64,000 bases of DNA from Capsulimonas corticalis (GCF_003574315.2 NZ_AP025739.1:6448001-6512000); one strand, 5' to 3'. Shown: positions 50,422-60,073, counted from the stretch's first letter. Program-made: numbers and translations. The notes: generated by a model from the sequence alone, not told the origin.

Positions 50422-50595
50422 TCGCGCCGCGCCGGTTCTTTGCTGCGGACAAAAATGGCGCGCCACCTCACGATAGATCTTGCCAGGAACTACGAAGAAA
50501 AGAAAGAGGAGATGAACTCGGTCTTCGTCGCAACACGCCATGAGCCATGTCGCTCATAATGATTAGCTGTCAAATCTCATTCACGACCACGAAAA

Positions 50596-50889
50596 CTACG
50601 ACTCCGCCAGTATATACTGCGTTCCATCGTATTTCACATGCATCGGCGGCTTCCGGTCCGCTGGCGCCCATCCTAATCGAAAGGCGGCGCAGATCGCATT
50701 ACGTATCGTCGCCTGTCCTGGCTCGAAATCGAGAGAATACGGATTAATGAAAAGACGCTGCCCAAGAGCCCCATGTTCTCGAACGGCGATCCAATGACTT
50801 TTACGATGCCATTCGCGATCCAGACGCCATTCAAACGTTTGCCCGTTGCGCAATGAAATAATATGCGTATCTTTTTTTGTGAATCCCAT
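50596..50889 (-). CDS. Hypothetical protein, 97 aa
   Basis: A good SD (GAGGGAAGG) precedes MGFTKKDTHIISLRNGQTFE. The sequence is basic and Trp-rich (DREWHRKSHWIAVREHGALG, CAAFRLGWAPADRKPPMHVK). No family is recognised. It follows the 177-aa gene by 37 bp in the same direction, so the two may be one unit. Confidence 0.6.
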   Translation of the reverse strand: MGFTKKDTHIISLRNGQTFEWRLDREWHRKSHWIAVREHGALGQRLFINPYSLDFEPGQATIRNAICAAFRLGWAPADRKPPMHVKYDGTQYILAES

Positions 50890-50926
50890 TACCTTCCCTC
50901 TCAGAATCGTAATTCAATCAGTCAGT

Positions 50927-51460
50927 TTAAGGCCACTTACGATTGTCGATCGCCGCAAGCCATTGCGCGCGTGCTTCTCCGTAGGGCGTTGGATCGCCGA
51001 ACTGCGAATCGTCCAGTAGGACCAAGCGCACGGCGCCGAAGATGCGCCCTTCGGTCACCATTTTTCCTTTCTCCCAACGCCCAAGACGACGAATTACGCG
51101 AAATGCTTTGGCGAATTCGGACTTGGTGACGTAGAAGTCGAGCCGCTCATTTTGACGTTTGTACCCCAGTGGATGGCGCTTCGTTCGCAGCGCGGCGTCC
51201 TTGGTAGGCAGGACAATTGTCTCGCTGTAGGGGATCCAATCGCGGAAGTTCGTCAGCGATGCATAGAACTCATTGGTCAGCGACGGGTCCTCGCCGATAG
51301 GAGACTCGGCGTAGTTGAACCATGCCGTCCAGAGCAGATCCGACTGGCAGGGACGATTGATGTAATATGTCAGCCTATCTCCGACAAATGTCAGGCAGCC
51401 TTTCCATTGAGCTTCGTCATGTGAACATGGGGGTTCCTGGATGTCTCTGAGTCCGGTCAT
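50927..51460 (-). CDS. Hypothetical protein, 177 aa
   Basis: A soluble protein starting MTGLRDIQEPPCSHDEAQWK with many aromatic residues (DLLWTAWFNYAESPIGEDPS, SEFAKAFRVIRRLGRWEKGK). GAGG is present upstream of the ATG. There is no signal peptide or known domain. It is most similar in kind to the immunity-type unknowns of this window. Confidence 0.6.
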   Translation of the reverse strand: MTGLRDIQEPPCSHDEAQWKGCLTFVGDRLTYYINRPCQSDLLWTAWFNYAESPIGEDPSLTNEFYASLTNFRDWIPYSETIVLPTKDAALRTKRHPLGYKRQNERLDFYVTKSEFAKAFRVIRRLGRWEKGKMVTEGRIFGAVRLVLLDDSQFGDPTPYGEARAQWLAAIDNRKWP

Positions 51461-51600
51461 CGTCGCGTATCCTCGGCAGATTGCTTTTTCGTTATGGGAG
51501 CGATCAAGGTTTGGACACGAATCGGGCCCACGCCTGCTTTATCGTCATAGCGGAGAGGAGTGGTAAAGAACGGAGCGGAACGATTGTGGAGGATACCAAA

Positions 51601-51631
51601 CAAGGCCGCTCTCGCAATGAAAGCGGCCTTG
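51601..51631 (-). terminator. Terminator after the first GH76 gene
   Basis: CAAGGCCGCT (51601-51610) pairs with AGCGGCCTTG (51622-51631). On the minus strand it is followed by TTTGG. It lies 27 bp after the stop codon at 51658. Confidence 0.75.
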
Positions 51632-51657
51632 GAGGCGTCAGGTATTTCTGATCGGCG

Positions 51658-53184
51658 TTACTTCAAATACCATTTCTGGTTGCTTCCGCCATTCCAGGTC
51701 CATTGGATCAATGGCGCGCCATTCGAGCTCATATTGTCGTCATCCAGCGCCAGGCTGCTGGATTGATTCCAAATTTTGTAGGATCCGTCGGACTGCTGGT
51801 CCACCCACCAGCGCTGGTTGGACGCGCCGTTCACGCCCCATTGGATGATCTGGGTCCCATTCGTCGTGGAGCCGCCGGGATCGTCGAGGGACTGGCCGCT
51901 GTATTTGTTGATGATGTTCCAGGAGGTGTCCGAGTTCTGAGAGAAGATCCACTTTTGCTGCACGCCGCCGTTCCAGCCCCATTGCAGCATGCCGGCGCCC
52001 TGCGTCGTCGTGCTGGCGTTGTCGATCACCAGGCCGTTCGCCTGGTTGAAAATCGTGTGGACTCCCGTGATCGGACTGATCTGGGAGACGGCCTGCACGA
52101 CGACCGAGCCTTCGGCCTCCATGGCGTCGAGGTTGCCGGTCGTGGTGGGCGAGGTGAAGTTGTTCCAGGTGATGTTGTAATCGGTGCGCCGGTTGTTCCA
52201 GGAGGACGCCGCGTTGTTCTCCAGCCACTGCCAGTAGGTGTTCCAGAGATTATTCTGCCGCGCGAAGAGGCTCAAGCCACGATAGAACTGATCTCCGCCG
52301 AAGTCCCCGTTCGCCGGATGATCTTCGTTCAGGATCGGATACTTATTGATCACATGAGCGGCCGCCGTCTGCGCATCGCTAAAATACTGCGATGTGTTCG
52401 TAATCTTATAAAGGGAGTTGGCCGCATTGACAAGCAAGCCGCTGTTGTAAGCGTTGTCGTCACCGTAGATGCCCGATGCGTTCCAGCCTTCGTACACTCG
52501 CCCGCTGTTCGGGTCATAGCAATGGGTGCGCGCCCAGGCGTAGATCGACTGAGACTTCGATAGGATCCCCGAGTCCCCGGTGGAGTTATAGATGAAGCCG
52601 CCGGCGATCACCATCGGCCAGTTGCTCAGACCGCCTTTGCCGCCTGCGGGAACATTTCCCATATTCTCCCAAATCCCGCCGCCATAGGTGCTGTCCCAGC
52701 CTCGATTATAGACGACATTCCAGTTCGTCACGGCGGCGTCGCGATAAGCGGTGTTCCCGGTATCCTGGTAGCCGCGAATCAGCGCGATCACTGCCCACGC
52801 GAGGTCATCGTCCCAACTGTCCCACGCCAGGTTTTTGTTGGGGTCCGGTGTAATTTCATTGGCGATGAAGGTGTTCAGCAAGTCGCTGATGAGCTGCTTG
52901 TTGGCCGCGCTGGGCGTTCGGTCGTAGGCGTCCTCCACGCCGGTGATCATATAAGCCTGGCCCCACATGAACGCTCGTGAGCGGTCGGTCAGGCTGTTGC
53001 AGAAGTAAGTTTGTCCGCCCGAACGGATCAGGTAGGCGTTCAGCCAGCCGTTGTAAGCCGCATCGGCGTTCGCGCCGTTTTGAGCGTGGGCGACAGGAGC
53101 GCCGAGGAACGCCGTCGATCCGGCCAGCGCCGCCGTCGCGAAGATCAAAGAAGACGCGGATTTGAAAGTTTGACGATATCTCAT
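51658..53184 (-). CDS. Secreted GH76 alpha-mannanase-like protein with RICIN domain (first of four)
   Basis: 508 residues with a signal peptide (cleavage near AHA-Q, residue 35). The GH76 domain (about 38-370) has the catalytic aspartates in LAWDSWDDDLAWAVIALIRG, plus NRGWDSTYGGGIWEN and the FMWGQAYMITGVEDAY segment. A ricin-B trefoil (about 375-508) shows the repeated QxW signature (MLQWGWNGGVQQKWIF, IIQWGVNGASNQRWWV, LIQWTWNGGSNQKWYLK). It probably cleaves alpha-1,6-mannan outside the cell, with the RICIN domain binding sugar. It is last in the minus-strand glycan locus. Confidence 0.93.
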   Translation of the reverse strand: MRYRQTFKSASSLIFATAALAGSTAFLGAPVAHAQNGANADAAYNGWLNAYLIRSGGQTYFCNSLTDRSRAFMWGQAYMITGVEDAYDRTPSAANKQLISDLLNTFIANEITPDPNKNLAWDSWDDDLAWAVIALIRGYQDTGNTAYRDAAVTNWNVVYNRGWDSTYGGGIWENMGNVPAGGKGGLSNWPMVIAGGFIYNSTGDSGILSKSQSIYAWARTHCYDPNSGRVYEGWNASGIYGDDNAYNSGLLVNAANSLYKITNTSQYFSDAQTAAAHVINKYPILNEDHPANGDFGGDQFYRGLSLFARQNNLWNTYWQWLENNAASSWNNRRTDYNITWNNFTSPTTTGNLDAMEAEGSVVVQAVSQISPITGVHTIFNQANGLVIDNASTTTQGAGMLQWGWNGGVQQKWIFSQNSDTSWNIINKYSGQSLDDPGGSTTNGTQIIQWGVNGASNQRWWVDQQSDGSYKIWNQSSSLALDDDNMSSNGAPLIQWTWNGGSNQKWYLK

Positions 53185-53220
53185 GAGTTTGTCTCCGATT
53201 GGAATCTCAGAATGGCCGGG

Positions 53221-54357
53221 CTATCTCGGGGTGCTGACGAACTTCTGATTGTTTCCGCCATTGCCGCCCCATTGGTCGAATTGCGTCCCCTGCGCCTGTG
53301 AGAAGCCGGGCATGTCCAGCGCCAGACCGCTGTTGCGATTATAGAACGAATACGTTCCATCGGAGTTTAGCGACGGGAACCACTGATCGTTCCCGGCTGC
53401 GCCGAACTGCCACTGGACAATGGCGGCTCCGTTCGACTTGGAGGCGGCGGTCACATTGATATCCATGCCGCTGTTGGCGCTCTTGATCTGGTAGTAGCCG
53501 CTGCTGGTGGGGATGAAGTTCCACATCTGGTTGCGAGCGCCGGTGTAAGGCCACTGAATAATGGGGGCGTTGCTGTTGGTGGAGCCTCCGGAGACATCGA
53601 TCACCTGACCACTCCCAACGTTCTGGATCGAGTAGACGCCCGCCCACGCCAAGTTCGTAACCCAGCCTTTGCCGATGACCTGCTGGACGGCTCCGTCCCA
53701 GTTATCGGCCATCTTCTGATAGCCGCCGTCGTTGGGATGCGTTCCATCCTTGAGATCCCCCGTATTGAGAGAGCTCATGCTGACCAGGTAAACATGCTTG
53801 CCCGCGTTCGCCCGCGCCTGCACAATTCCAGGGATCTGACTGTTGTAGGAATTGATGCGGGACTGGGTCGCTGCGTCCGCGTTACAGATGATTTGCGCCA
53901 CCACGATCGTGACGCCGGGATCGTCGGCGAGGATCTGGTCGATCATCGACGCCAGCCGGTTCGGCGCGGTGGACAGCTGATAGCTTTGCAGCATGTCATT
54001 CGTGCCGATATGCAGCGTGACGACATTGGGTTGATATGTCGCTAAGGCTCCGTCCAGCAGGCTGGCGACCTGATCGATTCGATAACCAGAGTGTCCTTCG
54101 TGATCGGGGTCGAACGTGTCCCCATCCCGAATCGAGCCCACGAAGTCGGTTCGGTTTCCCTGCGCGACCAGCTCATTGTATAATCCCGCCCGGTAACCGT
54201 TATTGGTCGAGCTTAAGTAGCCCGAGGTAATCGAATCGCCAATCGGCATCAATCGCAGTGTCGCGCTTTGCGCGGGCGCCGAGATTCCGATCGCCAGTGC
54301 GCCCAATACCATCGCGGCGAGAGAGCCGCCAATGTTCTTTCGCAGGGTTGAAGTCAT
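53221..54357 (-). CDS. Secreted SGNH/GDSL hydrolase with RICIN domain
   Basis: 378 residues from the ATG at 54355-54357 (SD AAGGAGGCT). A signal peptide (cleavage near AQS-A) precedes an SGNH hydrolase (about 33-235). Block I is LMPIGDSITSGY (Ser), block III VTLHIGTNDMLQSY (Gly-Asn) and block V DGTHPNDGGYQKMAD (Asp, His). The C-terminal 135 residues form a ricin-B trefoil (IIQWPYTGARNQMWNF, IVQWQFGAAGNDQWFP, FDQWGGNGGNNQKFV). It is likely a carbohydrate esterase that removes acyl groups from the polysaccharide attacked by the neighbouring GH76 and GH92 enzymes. Confidence 0.92.
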   Translation of the reverse strand: MTSTLRKNIGGSLAAMVLGALAIGISAPAQSATLRLMPIGDSITSGYLSSTNNGYRAGLYNELVAQGNRTDFVGSIRDGDTFDPDHEGHSGYRIDQVASLLDGALATYQPNVVTLHIGTNDMLQSYQLSTAPNRLASMIDQILADDPGVTIVVAQIICNADAATQSRINSYNSQIPGIVQARANAGKHVYLVSMSSLNTGDLKDGTHPNDGGYQKMADNWDGAVQQVIGKGWVTNLAWAGVYSIQNVGSGQVIDVSGGSTNSNAPIIQWPYTGARNQMWNFIPTSSGYYQIKSANSGMDINVTAASKSNGAAIVQWQFGAAGNDQWFPSLNSDGTYSFYNRNSGLALDMPGFSQAQGTQFDQWGGNGGNNQKFVSTPR

Positions 54358-54391
54358 ATCAGCCTCCTTGAGATAAGCCGTTCCGCGAAGT

Positions 54392-54429
54392 TTACTTGAG
54401 ATACCGTTTCTGGTTGCTTCCGACATTTC
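54392..54429 (-). pseudogene. Remnant of a RICIN-domain gene 3' end
   Basis: Just upstream of the SGNH gene the minus strand reads VGSNQKRYLK-stop (TTACTTGAGATACCGTTTCT on the plus strand). This matches the last residues of the first GH76 gene (GGSNQKWYLK-stop). Nothing before it resembles the rest of a RICIN domain, so a gene has been deleted, leaving its end. Confidence 0.6.
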
Positions 54430-55063
54430 AGGCTCACGGAATCCGCAGGGAGTGATTCAAATGGGGCCTGTCGACTTCCCCCCATGAACGCCATCAATAC
54501 GATCAGCAAGCGCCGGCGAGGCCATTATCCGCCGCCGGCCACAACCTTTCCCCTTCATTTTGATGATCCTCCTCGACTAGATAGCGATTGTTACTATCAC
54601 ATCACCATGCACGATATCCGCGCATTGTCAATTCGAACAAGGCTGCGCAAATATTGCAATTATAGCAAAACAAGCACCTTTCATTTTGCTCTGCTCACAA
54701 CCGCTCCGCTGGTGTATCCTCCAACAGCAGCGCCATTGTATCATGCAATGGTTCCATTGTCAAGCGATATGGATCCAGATTTGCGAACCAAAATTATGAA
54801 AGCAAACCCGGAGATGGCGCAGCACGCGCGCCGCGAGAGCAACAAATTCTAAGGTGCATCAAAGACGCGCACTTCCAGCAAATGTTATCATCATCAAATC
54901 TTGGCGCCAGCACAGCAAAAAAAGGCTCCATAAACGTATGAGGCCGAACAAGTACTGGCGCCAACTCGAACAGATCGTTCCCAGGCGGCGTTTGTTTTTT
55001 ACTGCCCTCGCCCCTGCGGGGATTTGTGATTGCAGCAGCGCGAGCGGAGATTCGGCGCGACGC
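54430..55063. other. Long intergenic region in the glycan locus
   Basis: About 630 bp with lower GC than the flanking genes. The plus-strand frames at 54484-54852 and 54854-55195 have no SD and a composition unlike real genes here; the second runs into the GH76 gene. It holds the motif ACTAGATAGCGAT (54576-54588) shared with two other leaders of the locus. The rest probably results from loss of the gene whose 3' end lies at 54392. Confidence 0.45.
54576..54588 (-). promoter_or_regulatory. Shared motif ACTrrATAGCGAT, copy 1
   Basis: ACTAGATAGCGAT. It lies about 220 bp upstream of the SGNH gene start (minus strand). The same motif with two variable bases occurs at 57054 and 60114. Confidence 0.45.
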
Positions 55064-57037
55064 CTATCGCTGGATCAAATTGAACTTCTGATTGGATCCG
55101 CCATTCGTGATCCACTGGTCGAATTGGGCGCCTTGCGTCGCCCCGCCCGGGTTGTCCAGCACCAGGCCGCTATTGAGATTGTAGAACGTAAATGATCCAT
55201 CGCTGTTCAGCGCCGGGAACCACTGGTCGTTCGTCGCGCCGCCGGCCGGCCACTGGACTGTCGAACCGCCGTTGAAGAACGAAGACGCAGTCACGTTCAG
55301 CGCCTGGCCGCTGCTCACGCTCTTGATCCGGTAGTAACCTCGGCTGGTCGGGGTGAAGTTCCAGAGCTGGTTGGAGGCGCCGGAGTACGGCCACTGGATG
55401 ATGGAGGCGCCGTTCGCCGTGGAGTTTCCATTCACGTCCAGCGCCTGCCCGCTGGAGACGCTTTGGATCTCATAGTTGCCGGGGAAGCTGACCACGGGGA
55501 CGAACTTCCAAAGTTGATTCGCGGCGCCCGCGCCGCCCGAAGGCCACTGCACGATCTGCGTTCCATTGGCCGTTCCGCCGCCGGCGTCGTCGAGCACCAG
55601 ACCGCTGTTGACATTCTTGATGTCATACCAGCCGTTGCCCTCCGGGACAAAGTCGAACTGCTGGCTGGCGTCGCTGGTGGAGTATGGCCAGTCCAGCAGC
55701 GGCGCGCTGTTGCTCTTGGAGGCGGCGGAGATGGAAGCCGCCATCCCGGTCGCCGCCGAGATAATCGCGGAGTGGCCGCCCGGCGTCGGGATCACCATCC
55801 AGTGCTGCGCGCCATCTAGGTAATTGCTCACCGACCATTGATTGATCGGGGCGTTATTGGCCGCGCTGCCGCCGATCAGATCCATCGCCAGCCCGCTGTT
55901 TTCGTTGACGATGATCGACTGCGCGGGAACATTGAGTGTCTGCCAGATACCGACCGCGCTCGAAACCGTCAGTGCGGCGGGATTCGAAAGGTTTGTGGGG
56001 CTGGTCCAATCGTTCCAGGTGATATTCGAGCTGTTTCGTTCGCCCCACGCCGCGTTGGCGTTGGCGAGCATCCAGGGATAATACTGCGCCCAGAGGTTGT
56101 TGTCCGTGCAGACATCGCTCAGTCCCTTGACAAACCAGTAGGCCCACGCATTGCTGGAATCCTCGCCGTTATTGTGCAGAATGGGACCTTCATTGACGAT
56201 ATGGTTGATCGCTAGGATCGCGTCATTGTAATACTGGGCGTTCCCGGTGACCTGGTGGAGGCAGTTGGCGGCTTCGATGAAACACCCGCTGTCGTAGACA
56301 TTGTCCGAAGTCTGCAAAACGCCGGCGGCGGTGCGGGCGCCGTTCACCTGTCCCGTCGTTTGATCGAAGATGTTGCCGCGCACCCACGCATAGATATTCT
56401 CGCTCTTCGTCAGATACGTGGAGTCTTGCGTGGCGGCGTACAGAGCGCATCCGGCGATAATAAACGGATCGTTGCTGAGTGGATTTTTGGTTTGCTTATC
56501 GGAATTCTCCCAGATTCCGCCGCCCACCACATTGTCCCATCCCCGGTTATAAGCCATATTCCAATTGTTCGCGGCGGCGGTCAAAAAGGCGCCGTTGCCG
56601 GTCGCCTGATAGCCGCGCATGCACGCAATGACCGACCAGCCGATGTCGTCGTTCCACCCGTCCCAGGACCAACTCCCCGGGTTATTCGCCAAAAACGTCG
56701 TGACCAAAGCATTGACCTGCTGCTGCTGCGCCGTGGTATGGGTGCGCTCGAAGGCGTCTGCGGCGATCACAATGTCCAGCGCCTGTCCCCAGAGAAACGC
56801 CGGAGTGCGGTCGGACAGCGTGTTGGCGTAGTAGGTTTGCCCATTGGACTGCACCAAAAAGTCCGAATTGTAAGCATTGAACGATGCGTCGGCTTCATAG
56901 GGCGTATAAGATTGGTTCAACTGGGCGTGCGCGGACGCCCCGGAGAAGACGCACGCCGCCGCAAGCAGCGCAGCCGCCCACCCTTTTCCGGGCCTGGAGT
57001 AAGCGTTCTTCATATTGCTTTTCGTATACGTCGTCAT
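55064..57037 (-). CDS. Secreted GH76 protein with two RICIN domains (second of four)
   Basis: 657 residues from the ATG at 57035-57037 (SD AAGGAGAT). A signal peptide (cleavage near AHA-Q) leads to a GH76 domain (about 40-375) with the catalytic pair in WSWDGWNDDIGWSVIACMRG and NRGWDNVVGGGIWEN. Two ricin-B trefoils follow (about 380-525 and 526-657), with QxW-type repeats such as LLDWPYSTSDASQQFDF, IVQWPSGGAGAANQLWKF, IIQWPYSGASNQLWNF and FDQWITNGGSNQKFNL. It shares this layout and about the same length with the gene at 61922-63985. The likely substrate is alpha-mannan. Confidence 0.93.
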   Translation of the reverse strand: MTTYTKSNMKNAYSRPGKGWAAALLAAACVFSGASAHAQLNQSYTPYEADASFNAYNSDFLVQSNGQTYYANTLSDRTPAFLWGQALDIVIAADAFERTHTTAQQQQVNALVTTFLANNPGSWSWDGWNDDIGWSVIACMRGYQATGNGAFLTAAANNWNMAYNRGWDNVVGGGIWENSDKQTKNPLSNDPFIIAGCALYAATQDSTYLTKSENIYAWVRGNIFDQTTGQVNGARTAAGVLQTSDNVYDSGCFIEAANCLHQVTGNAQYYNDAILAINHIVNEGPILHNNGEDSSNAWAYWFVKGLSDVCTDNNLWAQYYPWMLANANAAWGERNSSNITWNDWTSPTNLSNPAALTVSSAVGIWQTLNVPAQSIIVNENSGLAMDLIGGSAANNAPINQWSVSNYLDGAQHWMVIPTPGGHSAIISAATGMAASISAASKSNSAPLLDWPYSTSDASQQFDFVPEGNGWYDIKNVNSGLVLDDAGGGTANGTQIVQWPSGGAGAANQLWKFVPVVSFPGNYEIQSVSSGQALDVNGNSTANGASIIQWPYSGASNQLWNFTPTSRGYYRIKSVSSGQALNVTASSFFNGGSTVQWPAGGATNDQWFPALNSDGSFTFYNLNSGLVLDNPGGATQGAQFDQWITNGGSNQKFNLIQR

Positions 57038-57053
57038 ACCAGTGATCTCCTTA

Positions 57054-57066
57054 ACTGAATAGCGAT
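57054..57066 (-). promoter_or_regulatory. Shared motif ACTrrATAGCGAT, copy 2
   Basis: ACTGAATAGCGAT lies immediately upstream of the SD of the GH76 gene starting at 57037. It is too close to the start codon to be a -10 box with a normal leader, so an operator or mRNA element is more likely. Confidence 0.5.
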
Positions 57067-57167
57067 GAGTGTGACTAAAACGTGTCATTTATCGACATCT
57101 GCACAGCGTTCCAGAGCCCCTATGTATCTCATTGGATATTTTTTCCGATATTGTAAATGCCAGCATC

Positions 57168-57289
57168 GTGTTATTGGGCGCCATGCCGGCGGCTCTGCGC
57201 AGGCATGTACTACGCACGAAGCGGAATGCATTTCCTCTCGATCGCAAGACATGCCTGCGCAGAGCCGCCGGCATGGCACCCAATAACAC
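57168..57289. repeat. 122-bp element with 41-bp inverted arms
   Basis: Arms 57168-57208 and 57249-57289 are complementary over 41 bp with a single mismatch (GTGTTATTGGGCGCCATGCC ...), around a 40-nt loop. It sits after the stop codon of the GH92 gene and before the GH76 gene. It could be a strong terminator, or a miniature transposable element; no clear target duplication is seen. Confidence 0.75.
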
Positions 57290-57322
57290 AACTGCCGAGC
57301 AAAAACCTATCTCAATAGCCCC

Positions 57323-60073
57323 CTATTGCAGATTCCAGAGCTGGTTGTTCCCGCCATTCCAAGTCCACTGGATCAGCGGGGAGCCATTCCCGGTCATATT
57401 ATCGTCGTCCAGCGCTAAGCTATTGGCTTTGTTCCAAATCTTGTAGCTGCCGCTTGGCTGAATGTCCACCCACCAGCGTTGATTGTCGCCGCCGTTCGCT
57501 CCCCATTGAATGATCTGGGTTCCATTCGTCGTGGAGCCGCCGGGAACATCCAGGGATTGGCCGCTGAACTGGTTGACGATATTCCAGGAGGTGTCCGAGT
57601 TCTGCGTGAAGGTCCACTTCTGCGCCGAGCCGCCATTCGGCCCCCACTGGATCACGCCGGCTCCCTGAGTGGTGGTGGACCCGTTGTCAATCGCCAGGCC
57701 ATTCGCATGATTGACAATGAGATGCGTGCCGGCAATTCCCGTCACCGTCATTCCATCCGTGTCGGAAGGCGGTAGGCTCGATGTGCCCCAGCCGGTATTC
57801 GCCGAAGCGCCCATGCTGTAGGAGAGCGTTCCGCCATTCACAAAGTTGGCGAAATGAATCCATGACGCATTCGACGATTGCCCATTCACGGACAAGCTCT
57901 GGACATAAGGGGCGCTATCACTCGCCCCACTGCCGGTAATGGTGATGGTTCCATGCTGTAGATTGAGTGTGGCCTGCGGAAAGAGCGGGCCATGCAAAAC
58001 CAGGACATCGCTGCCGGGAATCGCCGGATACATCCCCAGCGCCGCCCAGACATACCAGGAAGATTCCGCCCCAAAGTCGTCGTTGCCGGGATATCCGTTT
58101 GAAGACGCATTGAAAAGCTGCGTCATGATCTGCCGGACGGTGCTGGAGGCTTTATAGGGCTGGCCCAGCGAAGTATAGATCCACGGAGTCGCCGCACAGG
58201 GTTCATTGCCCATGAACGCGTACTGGCCGTTGCTGGTGTCGCTATCATTGATTTGCGTAAAGAAGTTGTTCAGACGGCTGAGCGCAGTGGACGCACCGCC
58301 CATGGAGTTAAACAGTGAACTCAAATTGAATGGAACCGCCCACACATATTGATAGACGTCGCCGTCCGCGAAGGCGGAACCATTATAGGTGGGGAACCCG
58401 GACGACCAGGCGCCGTTAGAGTCGCGCATTTGAATATAACCGGTGCTGGAGTTATACAAATTGCGCCAGTTTTGGGCGCGCTGCATGGAGGGCAGATAAT
58501 CGCCGGTGCTTCCAATCGCATTGGCGAACTGCGCCAGGGCGTAATCGTCAATACAATATTCCAGAGTCATACAGACGGGAGCGTAACCGCCCTGGGTCGG
58601 GCCGGAGGGAACGTAGCCGAGGGAAAGAAAACTGCTTTCATTCGGTCGCTCGTAGGTTCCGTTTCTCGCCTGGACATTCGGCGTCAGCGCCGCGCGCTTC
58701 ATATCCGCCAGCGCGGAAGCGGTGTCAAAGCTTCGGGCGCCAAACGCATACATGTCGCCAATGATGGGGGTGGAGCAATCTCCCAGCATTAACCCGCCAT
58801 CGCCAAATGTATCCGCCCAGCGCGGCATCGCCCCGCAATCGGCGGCGTCCTGCACCAGAGACTGCGCCATATCGCTGGCGCGCACCGGATCGATCATCGC
58901 CAGAAACTGGCATTCATTGCGGTAAATGTCCCACCCGGAATACCATCCATACTGGGTGCGTCCGGAAAGCGTGTGAACACTGCCGTCAAACCCCATGTAT
59001 TGACCATTGACATCGCTGACCACGTTGGGCGCCAGCAAGGTGCGATACATCATCGTGTAAAACGTTTGCGTATCGGCGGCGGAACCGCCGCTCACTTGAA
59101 TCTCATTCAGGTAGGCGTTCCAGGCGTTATTGGCCGCAGTCACTTCAGCGTTAAAACCGTTGTTGTTAAACGAGGAACCCGGACTTTCCGCCGCCAGATT
59201 GGCCCTGGCGTTCGCGACGCTGACGCTGGAAAGCGCCGTATGCGCCAGCACTACCCCGCCGCCGGACAGATTAAAACTGAACGCCGCGCCGGAAGAAGCG
59301 CCCGTAGTGGTCTGCCCGTTGGCGTAGTAGGTGGAGCCGTTCCATACTCCGTAGGAGGAAAACGAGTGATCAAAAACCACATCGAAATACATAATCCCCG
59401 GAGCCGTGCCGCACATGCCGGACATTTGTGTCCAGCCGCTAATTTCATTTCCGCCAGGATTGATCTGAATGGAGGCGTTGATCGTTCCATTCGTATCCCC
59501 GCCCAAATTGATTAGCATGCTGGCGGTATTGCCGGACGGATAGGTGAATCGGCCAAATCCCGTTCGAGTCGTCGCGGTCAACTCTGTCGTGATCCCGTTA
59601 AACTGCATCGAGTAGTAACCGGGATTGGCGTGCTGGCTGCCCCCGGTAATGTTGGCGAAATAGCTGGTGTTCAAATGGCTGTAATTGCTGCTGCTATACG
59701 GCGAGCTGTTCACCGTTCCCAGAATCGGCATGAAGCTAAAATCGGAGCCGTAATTGCAGCCGCCGCCGCTGCCATGGGTCAGGCTGAAGCCATGGACTTG
59801 AGTATCGGAATACTGATAGCCGCTGGGATTTTGGGAGGTATCCGGGCTCCACTGCACCATGCCAAACGGCGCCACGGCGCCCGGATAAAGAAACGCAGCG
59901 TTGCCGCCGCCGGCTGTGCCGCAGAACGGGTTCACATATTGTGTCAAATTTTGCAGAGTATACGCCTGAAGCGGCGCGCAAAACCCAAGGATCACTCCCG
60001 CAATTACGGTGAACATGAAACACTTCAGACAGCGGACAGAGGGATTAACCAGTTTGCTCAGTAGTCGGTTCAT
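57323..60073 (-). CDS. Secreted GH92 alpha-mannosidase with RICIN domain
   Basis: 916 residues with SD AAGGAAA and a signal peptide (cleavage near LQA-Y). The GH92 domain covers about 40-765: VNPFCGTAGGGNAAFLYPGA VAPFGMVQWSPDTS at the start, YGWYSGWDIYRNECQFLAMI in the helical barrel and YPGNDDFGAESSWYVWAALG, the hallmark catalytic segment. The C-terminal 135 residues are a ricin-B trefoil (VIQWGPNGGSAQKWTF, IIQWGANGGDNQRWWV, LIQWTWNGGNNQLWNLQ). GH92 enzymes are calcium-dependent exo-alpha-mannosidases. It would trim mannan side chains so that GH76 enzymes reach the backbone. Confidence 0.95.
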   Translation of the reverse strand: MNRLLSKLVNPSVRCLKCFMFTVIAGVILGFCAPLQAYTLQNLTQYVNPFCGTAGGGNAAFLYPGAVAPFGMVQWSPDTSQNPSGYQYSDTQVHGFSLTHGSGGGCNYGSDFSFMPILGTVNSSPYSSSNYSHLNTSYFANITGGSQHANPGYYSMQFNGITTELTATTRTGFGRFTYPSGNTASMLINLGGDTNGTINASIQINPGGNEISGWTQMSGMCGTAPGIMYFDVVFDHSFSSYGVWNGSTYYANGQTTTGASSGAAFSFNLSGGGVVLAHTALSSVSVANARANLAAESPGSSFNNNGFNAEVTAANNAWNAYLNEIQVSGGSAADTQTFYTMMYRTLLAPNVVSDVNGQYMGFDGSVHTLSGRTQYGWYSGWDIYRNECQFLAMIDPVRASDMAQSLVQDAADCGAMPRWADTFGDGGLMLGDCSTPIIGDMYAFGARSFDTASALADMKRAALTPNVQARNGTYERPNESSFLSLGYVPSGPTQGGYAPVCMTLEYCIDDYALAQFANAIGSTGDYLPSMQRAQNWRNLYNSSTGYIQMRDSNGAWSSGFPTYNGSAFADGDVYQYVWAVPFNLSSLFNSMGGASTALSRLNNFFTQINDSDTSNGQYAFMGNEPCAATPWIYTSLGQPYKASSTVRQIMTQLFNASSNGYPGNDDFGAESSWYVWAALGMYPAIPGSDVLVLHGPLFPQATLNLQHGTITITGSGASDSAPYVQSLSVNGQSSNASWIHFANFVNGGTLSYSMGASANTGWGTSSLPPSDTDGMTVTGIAGTHLIVNHANGLAIDNGSTTTQGAGVIQWGPNGGSAQKWTFTQNSDTSWNIVNQFSGQSLDVPGGSTTNGTQIIQWGANGGDNQRWWVDIQPSGSYKIWNKANSLALDDDNMTGNGSPLIQWTWNGGNNQLWNLQ

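Noticed and set aside
54484-54852. 122-codon plus-strand frame in the glycan-locus gap
   Set aside because: No SD and no coherent fold. The last 27 codons look slightly protein-like, but the evidence is too weak.
57065-57291. Short frames on both strands within the 122-bp inverted-repeat element
   Set aside because: The frames exist only because the palindromic arms are open in both directions; they have no SD.
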